Positions 8,574 to 18,165 of a DNA stretch of 64,000 bases are shown in pieces; within the stretch, counting starts at the first letter, position 1, and the number at the start of each line of letters is the position of its first letter. The position numbers and the translations under genes were made by a program. Source of the DNA: Bradyrhizobium sp. KBS0727 (lineage in GTDB: Bacteria > Pseudomonadota > Alphaproteobacteria > Rhizobiales > Xanthobacteraceae); NCBI RefSeq assembly GCF_005937885.2, contig NZ_CP042176.1, positions 4,335,501 to 4,399,500 of the forward strand, read 5' to 3'. The notes under the pieces were generated by a model. The model worked only from the letters and a program-made list of their open reading frames with translations, did no database searches and was not told the origin of the DNA.

Positions 8574-8592
8574 CGTCCTCGCTCGTCTTTTG

Positions 8593-8644
8593 TTTTGACG
8601 CGTTTTCTTTACGCGAACCGGTTCCCACTTCGCTCGAAAACGCT
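8593..8644. repeat. Short dispersed palindromic repeat (GACGCGTTTTC type), copy 1
   Basis: The sequence TTTTGACGCGTTTTCTTTAC, then GCGAACCGGTTCCCACTTCG and CTCGAAAACGCT, is repeated at 26959-27009 and, inverted, at 45391-45442. Its ends (GCGTTTTC and GAAAACGC) are complementary and the middle has AACCGGTT, so it can form a hairpin. It fills the gap between convergent genes, where it may end transcription from both sides. Confidence 0.8.
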
Positions 8645-8647
8645 ATC

Positions 8648-10249
8648 TCAAGCCTGCGCCGCCGCCCACGCTTCCCGCAACTGCCGTTTCATCACCTTGC
8701 CGTTGACATTGCGCGGCAACGGATCCGAGGTGAGATCGATGGTCTCCGGCACCTTGTAGTCCGACAACCGTTCGGCGCACCACGCGCGCAGCACCTCGGC
8801 GCCCACCGGGCTGCGGGTCACCACCACGGCATGCACGCGCTCGCCCAGTACCGGGCAGGGTTTGGCGATGATCGCGCTCTCGACCACCGCGGGGTGGCCT
8901 GAAAGCACCGACTCGACCTCGGCGGAATAGATCTTGAGGCCGCCGCGGTTGATCATGTCCTTCTGGCGATCGAACACGCGAACAAAACTCTCGGCATCCA
9001 CCGAACCGAGATCGCCGGAATGCCAGAACCCTGCCGTAAAACTCTCCGCCGTCGCCGTCGGATTATTCCAGTAGCCTTTGATGACCGAACCACTGCGAAT
9101 CCATATTTCGCCGATTTCGCCGGGCGGCAACTCATGCCCGTCCGGTCCCATGACGATGATCTCCGCACCCGGACAGGGCAGTCCGACGCTATCGATATGG
9201 CTTGCGGTCAATTCGCCGGGCATCATGGTCGAGGGGGACGTGGTCTCGGTCGCGCCGTAGCAATTTATCAGCTTGAGGCCCGGGATCTTGGTGGCCAGGC
9301 GTTCGATGGTGGCGATCGGCATCGGCGCGCCGCCGAAGCCGCCGATCCGCCAGCTCGACAAATCGTAACTGTCGAAATCCGGCTGCAGCAGGCAGAGATT
9401 GTACATCGCCGGCACCATCACGGTGTAGGTGACGCGCTCGCGCGCGGCGACCTTCAGATATTCCGCAGCCTTGAACTCAGGCATGATGATCAGCGCGCCG
9501 GCGCAGCGCAGCATGGTCGTGATATTGGCAACCACGCCGGTGACATGCCCGAGCGGCACGGCGGCGATCGAGCGATCGGCGGCGGTCAGCTTGAGGCACG
9601 ATACAAATACCATCGACGAATGAATGATGGTGCAATGCGCGAGCATTGCGCCCTTGGGCTTGCCGGTTGTGCCCGAGGTGTAGAGGATCATCGCCGTGTC
9701 TTCTTCGCCGACTTCGACCGGCGCTGCCGCCGGTGCATTGTCCGCGAGCTCGGAAAACCGCGAGAGCTTGGGATCGTCATCGACCGCGATACGAAATGCG
9801 AGATCGGGAATGTCCTGCGCATCGGGCACGCGCCCGGCCAATGCGGCCTCGTGGATCAGGAGTTTTGCGCCGCAATCGGTCAGCACATAGGCGATCTCGG
9901 GCTTTTGCTGGCGGGTGGACAGCAGCACCGTGACCAGACCCGCATGGGCTGCGGCGAACATCGTCAGCACGAATTCGATGCGGTTGCCGAGCAGCACCGC
10001 GACCCGGTCGCCGCGCTGCAATCCGAGTTTCCCGAATCCGGCCGCGATGTCAGCGGATCGCTGCGCGACCTCGCGCCAGTCCATCCGGTTGTTACCGCAG
10101 ACCAGCGCCTCACCGTCGGGATTACGGGACGCGGCATCAGCAACCATTCCCCAGATGCTCTTGGGCCGTTCGCAAAACGCCGGCACCACCCGATCGCCGA
10201 AGCGCGCCTCGAGCCGCATCGGAGGAATGGAATGCTGCGACCAGTCCAT
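8648..10249 (-). CDS. Acyl-CoA synthetase (AMP-forming, class I adenylate-forming enzyme)
   Basis: The enzyme activates a carboxylic acid to its acyl-adenylate and then the CoA thioester. Starting at 10249 the protein has 533 residues, normal for the family; a longer open frame upstream overlaps panB and was not used. Visible motifs are the P-loop MILYTSGTTGKPKG, the CYGATETTS core motif, the hinge region HSGDLGSVDAESFVRVFDRQKDMI and the C-terminal NVNGKVMKR with the catalytic lysine. The substrate cannot be told from sequence. It begins 11 bases after panB, probably in one transcript with nnrU-panB. Confidence 0.93.
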   Translation of the reverse strand: MDWSQHSIPPMRLEARFGDRVVPAFCERPKSIWGMVADAASRNPDGEALVCGNNRMDWREVAQRSADIAAGFGKLGLQRGDRVAVLLGNRIEFVLTMFAAAHAGLVTVLLSTRQQKPEIAYVLTDCGAKLLIHEAALAGRVPDAQDIPDLAFRIAVDDDPKLSRFSELADNAPAAAPVEVGEEDTAMILYTSGTTGKPKGAMLAHCTIIHSSMVFVSCLKLTAADRSIAAVPLGHVTGVVANITTMLRCAGALIIMPEFKAAEYLKVAARERVTYTVMVPAMYNLCLLQPDFDSYDLSSWRIGGFGGAPMPIATIERLATKIPGLKLINCYGATETTSPSTMMPGELTASHIDSVGLPCPGAEIIVMGPDGHELPPGEIGEIWIRSGSVIKGYWNNPTATAESFTAGFWHSGDLGSVDAESFVRVFDRQKDMINRGGLKIYSAEVESVLSGHPAVVESAIIAKPCPVLGERVHAVVVTRSPVGAEVLRAWCAERLSDYKVPETIDLTSDPLPRNVNGKVMKRQLREAWAAAQA

Positions 10250-10260
10250 GGCGGGGCTCT

Positions 10261-11088
10261 TCAGCTCTTGTTGGCTTTCATCTCGTAGACATGCTCGGGC
10301 CCGGGGAAAGCCCGCGAGCGGACGTCGGTGGCGTAGCCCTCGATGGCCGCTTCGATCGCGGGTCCGAGATTGCCGTAGCGGCGGACGAATTTCGGCGTCC
10401 GCGGCGACAGCCCCAGCATGTCTTCCAGCACCAGCACCTGGCCGTCGCAGGCGGCACTGGCTCCGATGCCGATGGTCGGAATCGCGATCTGCTCCGTAAT
10501 CTTGCGCGCGAGCGGCTCCGCGACCGCCTCGATCACGACCGAAAAAGCACCGGCTTCCGAGATCGCGCGCGCGTCGTTCAGGATCGGTTCCCAACTCGCT
10601 TCGTCGCGGCCCTGCGCGCGAAACGAGCCTAGCGTGTTGATCGATTGCGGCGTCAATCCGATGTGGCCCATCACGGGCACGCCGCGCTCGGACAGGAACG
10701 CGACGGTTTCCGCCATCCGCGCCCCGCCTTCGAGCTTTACCGCGCCGCAATGGGTCTCCTTCAGTATCCGCACCGCGGAATGAAACGCCTGCTCTTTCGA
10801 CGCCTCATAGGAGCCGAACGGCATGTCGACCACGACCAGCGCATGCTGCGAGCCGCGCATGACCGCATGGCCCTGCAGGATCATCATGTCGAGCGTCACC
10901 GGTACGGTGGTCTCGAAGCCGTGCATGACGTTGCCGAGGGAATCGCCGACCAGGATGACGTCGCAATAGCGATCGACCAGCGACGCGGTATGCGCGTGGT
11001 ACGAGGTCAGCATCACGATCGGCTCGCCATTCTTGCGGGCGCGAATATCCGGCGCCGTTTTGCGCTTGATGACCGATTGAACCGACAT
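10261..11088 (-). CDS. panB: 3-methyl-2-oxobutanoate hydroxymethyltransferase
   Basis: PanB transfers a hydroxymethyl group from 5,10-methylene-tetrahydrofolate to 2-oxoisovalerate to make ketopantoate, the first committed step of pantothenate and CoA synthesis. The 275-residue length is typical. Family signatures are VGDSLGNVMHGFETTVPV (metal-binding Asp), VVVDMPFGSYE, VKLEGG, PVMGHIGLTPQS and PTIGIGASAACDGQVLV. panC is not adjacent. The start codon lies one base after the stop of the nnrU-like gene, and an acyl-CoA synthetase follows closely, so the three are likely an operon. Confidence 0.97.
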   Translation of the reverse strand: MSVQSVIKRKTAPDIRARKNGEPIVMLTSYHAHTASLVDRYCDVILVGDSLGNVMHGFETTVPVTLDMMILQGHAVMRGSQHALVVVDMPFGSYEASKEQAFHSAVRILKETHCGAVKLEGGARMAETVAFLSERGVPVMGHIGLTPQSINTLGSFRAQGRDEASWEPILNDARAISEAGAFSVVIEAVAEPLARKITEQIAIPTIGIGASAACDGQVLVLEDMLGLSPRTPKFVRRYGNLGPAIEAAIEGYATDVRSRAFPGPEHVYEMKANKS

Positions 11089-11089
11089 G

Positions 11090-11674
11090 CTAGGCTCCGA
11101 ACACGGGGACGCCGATCACGACCGGATGGAACGCGAAGGCAAGCGCCAGATAAGCGACGACCCCGACCGCGATCGCGATCAGGTCATTGCCGGGACCGCC
11201 GACCGGAATCGGTGGTGCGCCGGCGTCGGGACGGTGTTTGAGCGAGATGCGGTCAAACACCGCCCACGCCAGAAACGAGCCGAACAGGATGATCGAGCCG
11301 AGATCGCCATTGGCGAGCAGATGCGCCGCCGCCCACAGCTTGACGCCCGTCAGCATCGGATGTTTCAGCGTCGTGTAGATGCGGCCGCGGATATAGGAGG
11401 CGACCACAAGGATGACCGCCGGCAGCATCAGCGCGACGGTGATATGCTTGAACGCCTTCGGCGGATTCCAGACATCGATCCAGCCGGTCGCGCGATACTC
11501 GGCAAAGCCCCACACGATCAGCGCCAGGCCGGCAATCGAGACCAGGGCGTAGAAAATCTTGTAGCCGCCCTCGCCCATCGAGGCGACAAACCGCGCACGC
11601 AGATCGCGCTGCGTGGTGAGCGTATGGACGCCCAGAAAAAGGATCAGGCCCAGGATCATCACCAGCAGTCCCAT
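11090..11674 (-). CDS. NnrU family membrane protein
   Basis: The 194-residue protein is mostly hydrophobic with about five membrane helices. It has the features of the NnrU family: a start MGLLVMILGLILFLGVH, a central KHPMLTGVKLWAAAHLLANGD stretch, and FAFHPVVIGVPVF at the end. NnrU was named from denitrification gene clusters, but the family also includes isoprenoid-modifying membrane enzymes, and no nitrogen-oxide genes are nearby. It is the first gene of the nnrU-panB-acyl-CoA synthetase series. Confidence 0.9.
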   Translation of the reverse strand: MGLLVMILGLILFLGVHTLTTQRDLRARFVASMGEGGYKIFYALVSIAGLALIVWGFAEYRATGWIDVWNPPKAFKHITVALMLPAVILVVASYIRGRIYTTLKHPMLTGVKLWAAAHLLANGDLGSIILFGSFLAWAVFDRISLKHRPDAGAPPIPVGGPGNDLIAIAVGVVAYLALAFAFHPVVIGVPVFGA

Positions 11675-11837
11675 GACGTCCTCTCCGTGTGCGGCCGGCT
11701 TCGAGCTAACCGCGTATCATCTTAGGGGCTTGGCCTGCAATGCGCGAAAATGCACGGCACCCCATTGCCGTCCCTTGAAGAAGGCTTACTTGGTCCGCCG
11801 CGAAATGGCGGCGGATTTGGCGCAGGAATCGCGCCCG

Positions 11838-12440
11838 TCAGGGGGTGCCGGACGGCTTACCCAGTTCGCGATTGTCGACATAGCGGATCGCGATCGGCCG
11901 CCCGGCCAGGGCGCCGCCGAGGCCGCCGGTGAATTTCAGGGGCATGCAGGCGTCCAGCGAGGCGTTGATGGCCTTCAGATAGGCGGCGCGGGTATCCGCG
12001 GAGACCCCGGCGGTGGAATAGGTCAGGCGCGGCGTGGCGATGATCTCGCCCGATCGCCGGAAGCTGAAACGCACCGACATCTGCATACCCTCGCGCGCGC
12101 TATCGGCCGGTGGTGGCGACCAGCACGACCGTAGCGCCGCAAAGAGGTCGCCGATGGTGTCGAGGTCGTGGTCGGGCTTTTGATATTTCGCGGCCTGGTC
12201 CTGCGGCGGCACGGCTTCGATCGTGAGTTGCAGGTTTTCACCATAGGGATAATCGATCTCGGGAATGCACGGCCCATGGTTGAACACGCTGCAATAATAC
12301 GGCGTGCACGGCCGGTTATCGAGCACGCTGCAGGGTGCGTGCGAAAACGGCGTCGCATCGATCTGGCGCCGCGGCCGGGCGTCGGCCGCGCTCACCCCGG
12401 CAAGCAGGGCGATCAGGCAGATGATGACGCGCCGGAACAT
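11838..12440 (-). CDS. Exported protein with a TonB/TolA C-terminal-like domain
   Basis: With the start at 12440 the product has 200 residues and a signal peptide (hydrophobic residues 4-18, cleavage near SAADA). Residues about 25-55 have several cysteines in short HAPC/CVL-like phrases, here HAPCSVLDNRPCTPYYC. The C-terminal half (LRSCWSPPP ... MQMSVRFSFRRSGEI ... AYLKAINASLDACMPL) resembles the small C-terminal domain of TolA/TonB proteins. It has no membrane anchor of the usual TolA type. The role is unknown. Confidence 0.7.
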   Translation of the reverse strand: MFRRVIICLIALLAGVSAADARPRRQIDATPFSHAPCSVLDNRPCTPYYCSVFNHGPCIPEIDYPYGENLQLTIEAVPPQDQAAKYQKPDHDLDTIGDLFAALRSCWSPPPADSAREGMQMSVRFSFRRSGEIIATPRLTYSTAGVSADTRAAYLKAINASLDACMPLKFTGGLGGALAGRPIAIRYVDNRELGKPSGTP

Positions 12441-12552
12441 GCGATGGTCCCTCGTTGGCGGGTCCAGAGCCTTGTCGTTGCTGAACTTGATCCGTGCAAA
12501 CGTCGGCATCAAGGCTGGCGGCGTTCACATCCTCGCGTTCATATCCTCGGGT

Positions 12553-13110
12553 TCATGGCCGGGCGTTCATGGCGGAGAGTTCCGCAATCAGCGCCTTTTC
12601 GCTCGGCTGGTCGAGTACCCCGGTGGCATAGAGCGAGATGCCGCCATACAGCGTGATATAGACCTTCATCACGGCGCGGCGCCGTTCGGCCGGGGTCTTG
12701 ATGTCCTGGCAGAAGATCCGCATCGCCTCGGTGATGACCTTGTGGACGGCCTGCTGCAGCGGCGGATTGTGCTTCATGGTCGCATGCGGGCGGCTCGTCA
12801 TCAGCGCATAGAGCGCGCGATTGGCCAGCGCAAAACGCACATATTTCGCGGTGTAATCATCCGGCGTGTTCGCCTTGACCAGGACGGCCGCAAGCTTCGT
12901 GTAGGCATCGGTCGCGACCGCGTCGAGCAGCGCCTCGCGGTCGGCGAAATGATTGTACAGCGAGCGATGCGCGACGCCGACGGCGTCCGCGACCTCGCGC
13001 AGGCTCAGCCGTTCATGGCCGGCGGCCGCCACCAGACGGGTGGCGGCCTTCAGCGCGGCGGATTTCAGATTGCCATGGCGATAGGTCGCCCGGCGCGGCT
13101 TTACGGTCAT
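12553..13110 (-). CDS. TetR/AcrR family transcriptional regulator
   Basis: The 185-residue protein has the TetR layout: a DNA-binding helix-turn-helix at about residues 15-60 (ALKAATRLVAAAGHERLSLR, EVADAVGVAHRSLYNHFADR) and an all-helical ligand-binding C-terminal part of the WHG type. A purine-rich AAGGGG site precedes the ATG. The ligand and targets are unknown. The next gene upstream on the same strand is an enoyl-CoA hydratase, so a link to acyl-CoA metabolism is possible. Confidence 0.9.
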   Translation of the reverse strand: MTVKPRRATYRHGNLKSAALKAATRLVAAAGHERLSLREVADAVGVAHRSLYNHFADREALLDAVATDAYTKLAAVLVKANTPDDYTAKYVRFALANRALYALMTSRPHATMKHNPPLQQAVHKVITEAMRIFCQDIKTPAERRRAVMKVYITLYGGISLYATGVLDQPSEKALIAELSAMNARP

Positions 13111-13168
13111 GCCCCTTCATACAAAGGCTGAAGCCGTAATGCCACCGCGCCTATGATCGCCGTTCTCC

Positions 13169-13888
13169 TCAGGCCGAGGCCCGGCTGGCAACGCGGCTCT
13201 CACCATATTGCGGGGTGATGTCCTGATCGATCATGGCGCGGATCATCTTGATGACCGCGCCCCGCGCCCGCGCCTTGGTAGCGGCATGGGCCGCCATATC
13301 GAGCGTGGCAAGTGCCTGGGCTGCCTCTTCGGCGCTTCGATCCAGCGCCTCCGCCGGCACCACCCGGTCGAAGAACCCGGCGGTGACGGCTTCCACCGGG
13401 CCGAACATCTCCGCCGTCATTACCACCCTGGAGAAATAGGCCGGCGTCAGCCGCTGCCGCGCGACCTCGATCGCAAACCGCGGCACCGTCAGCCCGATCG
13501 CCACCTCGTTCATGCCGATCCGGTAATTGCCTTCGGCGGCAATGCGGTGGTCGCTGGACATGATCAGGAAGGCGCCCATCGGATAGGCATTGCCCTGGCA
13601 GGCTGCCACCACCGGGGTCGGAAACGACAGCATGCGCAGCGCCAGTTCGGCGCCCGCCTTCACCATCAGATATTGATCCTCGGCACTCCCCTTGGCGAAT
13701 ACGCCGAGGTCGAACCCGCCGGAAAAATGCTTTCCCCGCGCTTTCAGGATCACGACGGTCTTGTCCTTTTCCGCCTGGTCGAACGCCGCATGCAGCGCAT
13801 TCAGCATCGCAACCGACATCACATTGGCCTTGCCGTCATCCATCACGATGGTGCCGATCGGGCCGGAACGGGAATAAGTCGCAGTCAT
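13169..13888 (-). CDS. Enoyl-CoA hydratase/isomerase family protein
   Basis: Starting at 13888, which has the good ribosome-binding site GGGAGGC, the protein has 239 residues with the crotonase fold. The oxyanion-hole segments are GKHFSGGFDLG and CQGNAYPMGAFLIMSSDHRI, and the second active-site region is RIGMNEVAIGLTVP with a glutamate. It probably acts on an acyl-CoA in beta-oxidation or degradation of a carboxylic acid; the exact reaction is not determined. A TetR gene lies 58 bases downstream on the same strand. Confidence 0.9.
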   Translation of the reverse strand: MTATYSRSGPIGTIVMDDGKANVMSVAMLNALHAAFDQAEKDKTVVILKARGKHFSGGFDLGVFAKGSAEDQYLMVKAGAELALRMLSFPTPVVAACQGNAYPMGAFLIMSSDHRIAAEGNYRIGMNEVAIGLTVPRFAIEVARQRLTPAYFSRVVMTAEMFGPVEAVTAGFFDRVVPAEALDRSAEEAAQALATLDMAAHAATKARARGAVIKMIRAMIDQDITPQYGESRVASRASA

Positions 13889-14087
13889 GGTAGCCTCCCT
13901 TTTTGTTAAAACATCCAATGGATACTTTCGGATGCGAAGGGGTCGCGCAAGGGTTCTGCTTCGACCGTCATTGCATGGAGGCATCCACCGGATGCATACG
14001 TCGGCGTTGATCTAGCCTGGTGGCGCCGGCTTGCCGCCTCCGCTAAGCTTCGGCGAGCCAGCATGGCAGTGCCGCGGCGAAGCCTTG

Positions 14088-14183
14088 ACGTAGCCGGGAC
14101 CGGGCGATCCGGTATTCCAGCGACAGCGGTGATGTAAGGAGAAGCTGCGGCGTACTGGGTCACCCGCCTTCGCGGGTGACGAC
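14088..14183. repeat. Palindromic intergenic element, copy 2 (degenerate)
   Basis: This copy has a worn left hairpin (AGCCGGGACCGGGCG), the core remnants CCGGTATTCCAGCGAC and GCTGCGGCGTACTGGGT, and a right hairpin CACCCGCCTTCGCGGGTG. The right hairpin resembles the left one of the element at 35169, not the right one at 733. The remaining parts of the gap 13889-14259 show no gene or other feature I can support apart from the promoter region expected for the enoyl-CoA hydratase gene. Confidence 0.7.
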
Positions 14184-14259
14184 GACGGGGCGGAGCCGCG
14201 GAACGGCTACTCTCGCGGAGGACTGCCACGGGAGTTAGGGTGGGCAGCGCCCTTCCCGC

Positions 14260-15879
14260 CTACGCCTTTTTCTTCACGTCCTTGACGTTCGAAAAATTGA
14301 TGCCTTCGGCGCGCTCGCGGGTATAGCCGAGATAGAATTCGTTCTTGGCCATGAACACCGGGTCGCCGTCGACGTCGTCGGCGATGCCGGAATTGTTGGC
14401 GGCAACGAACGCGTCGAGCTTCTTGCGATCGTCGGAGGAAATCCAGCGCGCCAGCTGGAATTCCGAAACTTCGAATTCCACGGGCAGCGAATATTCGGCG
14501 TCGAGCCGGGCCTTGAGCACGTCGAGCTGCAGCGGACCGACGACGCCGACCAGCGCCGGCGCGCCGTCGCGCGGCCGGAACACCTGCACCACGCCCTCTT
14601 CCGACATCTGCTGCAGCGCCTCTTTCAGCTTCTTGGCCTTCATCGCATCCGTCAGGCGGACGCGGCGGACGATTTCCGGCGCAAAACTGGGAACGCCGAC
14701 GAAGGTGATGTCCTCGCCCTCGGTCAGCGTGTCGCCGATCCGCAAGGTGCCGTGATTGGGAATGCCGACGACGTCGCCGGCGAACGCCTCATCCGCCACC
14801 GAGCGGTCCTGGGCGAAGAAGAATTGCGGTGACGACAGCGACATGTTCTTGCCGGTGCGCACCAGCTTCGCCTTCATGCCGCGGCTGAGCTTGCCGGAGC
14901 ACAGCCGCGCGAACGCGATGCGATCGCGATGGTTCGGATCCATATTGGCCTGGATCTTGAACACGAAGGCGCTCATGCGCGGCTCGGCCGCCTCGACCTT
15001 GCGCAGATTCGAATCTTGCGCGCGCGGCGGCGGCGCGAACTTGCCGAGGCCTTCCAAGAGATCGCCGACGCCGAAATTGCGCAGCGCGCTGCCGAAATAG
15101 ACCGGCGTCAGATGGCCTTCGCGAAACGCCGCCAGTTCGAACGGCTTGCAGGCTTCCGACACCAGCGCGAGTTCGTCCTTGATCTCGGCGACGTCGAGAT
15201 TGGCGTTGCGGCCGGCGAGTTCGGCGATGTCGATCTGTTGCGCCGCGCCGGTCTTGGCGCCGCCGCCTTCAAGCAGCCGCACGCCGCCATTGATGACGTC
15301 ATAGGTGCCGAGGAAGTCGCGGCCGCGGCCGACCGGCCACGTCATCGGCGTGGTGTCGAGCGCCAGCGTCTTTTCGATCTCATCCAGCAGGTCGAACGTG
15401 TCGCGGCTCTCGCGGTCCATCTTGTTGATGAAGGTGATGATCGGGATATCGCGCAGCCGGCAGACCTCGAACAGCTTCCGGGTGCGCGCCTCGATGCCCT
15501 TGGCGGCGTCGATCACCATGACCGCGCTGTCGACCGCGGTCAGCGTGCGATAGGTGTCTTCCGAAAAGTCCTCATGGCCCGGCGTGTCCAAGAGGTTGAA
15601 GACGAGGTCCTGGAATTCGAACGTCATCACCGAGGTCACGACCGAGATACCGCGCTCGCGCTCGATCTTCATCCAGTCGGAGCGGGTATTGCGCCGCTCG
15701 CCCTTGGCCTTGACCTGACCGGCCAGGTTGATGGCGCCGCCGAACAGCAGCAGCTTTTCGGTCAGCGTGGTCTTGCCGGCGTCCGGGTGGGAAATGATGG
15801 CAAAAGTCCGCCGCCGCGCCACTTCATCTGATAGCAGCGACCGGGACGGCGATTCGGTGGGAACAACGATGTCGGACAT
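14260..15879 (-). CDS. prfC: Peptide chain release factor 3
   Basis: RF3 is a translational GTPase that removes RF1/RF2 from the ribosome after termination. From the start at 15879 the protein has 539 residues, normal for RF3; an in-frame start at 15912 would add 11. The GTPase motifs are SHPDAGKTTLTEKLL (G1), RGISVVTSVM (G2), DTPGHEDFSEDTYR (G3) and NKMD (G4). The long central and C-terminal parts (LQLDVLKARLDAEY, RWISSDD) are of the RF3 type, not EF-G. It is transcribed divergently from the gdx leader. Confidence 0.97.
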   Translation of the reverse strand: MSDIVVPTESPSRSLLSDEVARRRTFAIISHPDAGKTTLTEKLLLFGGAINLAGQVKAKGERRNTRSDWMKIERERGISVVTSVMTFEFQDLVFNLLDTPGHEDFSEDTYRTLTAVDSAVMVIDAAKGIEARTRKLFEVCRLRDIPIITFINKMDRESRDTFDLLDEIEKTLALDTTPMTWPVGRGRDFLGTYDVINGGVRLLEGGGAKTGAAQQIDIAELAGRNANLDVAEIKDELALVSEACKPFELAAFREGHLTPVYFGSALRNFGVGDLLEGLGKFAPPPRAQDSNLRKVEAAEPRMSAFVFKIQANMDPNHRDRIAFARLCSGKLSRGMKAKLVRTGKNMSLSSPQFFFAQDRSVADEAFAGDVVGIPNHGTLRIGDTLTEGEDITFVGVPSFAPEIVRRVRLTDAMKAKKLKEALQQMSEEGVVQVFRPRDGAPALVGVVGPLQLDVLKARLDAEYSLPVEFEVSEFQLARWISSDDRKKLDAFVAANNSGIADDVDGDPVFMAKNEFYLGYTRERAEGINFSNVKDVKKKA

Positions 15880-15964
15880 GAAGCGAGCGTTTGGCAGGGA
15901 AAACCGGCGCAATCAAGGGTGATTTGGCAATTGCGCCATGCCGGTGCAACCCCCATATCCGGTG

Positions 15965-16012
15965 GGGAGGACGGCCTTCCGATCAGCACAACATCCGCGG
16001 GGACGACCCTGC
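15965..16012 (+). promoter_or_regulatory. Guanidine-II (mini-ykkC) riboswitch
   Basis: Two adjacent GC-rich hairpins have ACGR tetraloops, which defines the mini-ykkC class. The first is GGGAGG-ACGG-CCTTCC at 15965-15980 and the second is GCGGGG-ACGA-CCCTGC at 15997-16012, with a 16-base spacer. The downstream gene's ribosome-binding site GGAGGG starts at 16021 and its ATG is at 16033, a position fit for translational control. In the known class each hairpin pair binds guanidinium, and the usual regulated gene is an SMR guanidinium exporter, as here. Confidence 0.88.
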
Positions 16013-16032
16013 CTGTACATGGAGGGTTTGTC

Positions 16033-16347
16033 ATGGCTTGGGCTGTGTTGTTGGCTGCCGGCCTGCTGGAAATCGTCTGGGCCATCGGCCTCAAATATAC
16101 CGAAGGCTTTACGCGGCTCACCCCGTCTGTCCTGACGCTCGCGGCCATGGCCGGAAGCGTCCTCCTGCTCGGACTGGCGCTGAAGACATTGCCGATCGGA
16201 ACCGCCTACGCCGTATGGACCGGGATCGGCGCCGTGGGAACAGCGATCCTCGGGATCTTCCTATTCGGCGAACCGGCTTCCGTGCTTCGCTTGGCCAGCA
16301 TCGGCCTGATCGTGGCCGGCATCGTCGGGCTCAAACTGGTCACCTGA
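16033..16347 (+). CDS. gdx: SMR family guanidinium exporter (Gdx/SugE)
   Basis: The 104-residue inner-membrane protein has four helices. Helix 1 holds the essential glutamate (Glu13 in LLEIVWAIGLKYT), and the Trp and GLK that follow are typical of the Gdx/SugE branch, not the EmrE branch. Gdx proteins are dual-topology proton antiporters that expel guanidinium. The ATG at 16033 has a GGAGGG site eight bases upstream; an earlier in-frame start at 15919 would run through the riboswitch and was rejected. Its stop abuts the stop of the convergent pit gene with no gap. Confidence 0.92.
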   Translation: MAWAVLLAAGLLEIVWAIGLKYTEGFTRLTPSVLTLAAMAGSVLLLGLALKTLPIGTAYAVWTGIGAVGTAILGIFLFGEPASVLRLASIGLIVAGIVGLKLVT

Positions 16348-17352
<1,005 letters not shown>

Positions 17353-17366
17353 TGCGCGGCCCTGCC

Positions 17367-18020
17367 CTATACCTGTTCGATCACGATACTATTGATCTCA
17401 TTGGCGACGTCGTCGAAGCGGTCCGCAACCTTTTCGAGATGCTTGTAGATCTCGGCGCCGACCACGAAATCCATGGCGTTGGCAGTGCGATGCTTGAGGA
17501 ACAGTTCCTTCAGCCCGATATCGTGGAGGTCGTCGACGCGGCCTTCCAGCTTGCCGAGTTCCTCGGTGATCGCGGTCAGCATCGCGACGTTTTCGCCGAT
17601 CGACTGCATCAGCGGCAAGGCGCGGCCGACCAGATTGGCGCACTCGACGAGCAACGTTCCGATCTCGCGCATCGGCGGCTCGAAGGTGCGCACCTCGAAC
17701 AACACGACGGCCTTCGCGGTCTGCTGCATCTGGTCGATGGCATCGTCCATCGCGGCGATCAGGTTCTTGATGTCGACGCGGTCGAACGGCGTGATGAAGG
17801 TGCGGCGAACGGCGGTCAGCACTTCGCGGGTGATGCCGTCGGCCTCGTTCTCGAACTGGTTGACGCGCTGGCAGAACACCGGCGTCTCGTCGCCGCCGCG
17901 CAGCATGTCCTGCAACGCCGTTGCCCCCTGCACGACCGTCTGGGCATGCCGGTCAAACAGCTCGAAAAACCGCTCTTCCTTGGGCAAGAAAGCACGAAAC
18001 CAGCGCATCAGCATCGGCAA
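17367..18020 (-). CDS. DUF47 family protein, PhoU-like Pit accessory protein
   Basis: The 217-residue all-helical protein resembles PhoU and belongs to DUF47 (YkaA/Pit accessory proteins), with the N-terminal motif RWFRAFLPKEERFFELFDRHA and repeated E/DxxxD metal-binding patterns such as FENEADGITREV and DRFDDVANEI. These proteins modulate the activity of the neighbouring Pit carrier. Starts at 18020, 18014 and 18008 are all possible because ATG occurs three times close together; the last gives the form most like its relatives. Confidence 0.92.
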   Translation of the reverse strand: MPMLMRWFRAFLPKEERFFELFDRHAQTVVQGATALQDMLRGGDETPVFCQRVNQFENEADGITREVLTAVRRTFITPFDRVDIKNLIAAMDDAIDQMQQTAKAVVLFEVRTFEPPMREIGTLLVECANLVGRALPLMQSIGENVAMLTAITEELGKLEGRVDDLHDIGLKELFLKHRTANAMDFVVGAEIYKHLEKVADRFDDVANEINSIVIEQV

Positions 18021-18165
18021 GAATCCATCGTTCTGGCAGGGCCGCCGGGCGGCCCGTCACAAAACTGTCATAGACCATTCGAGCGCAAAGCGCGCGACGG
18101 CAGGTCCCGGGAACCCGGTCATCCACCGCTTTGTGGAGCCGAAAATGCGGCCAAAACCGGCTGGT

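Noticed and set aside
8648..10750. 700-residue form of the acyl-CoA synthetase
   Set aside because: The extra N-terminal part overlaps panB in another frame and has no similarity; the start at 10249 gives the family length.
15919..16032. Upstream in-frame start for the SMR gene
   Set aside because: It would translate through the riboswitch; the shorter form matches the four-helix family and has an ideal ribosome-binding site.
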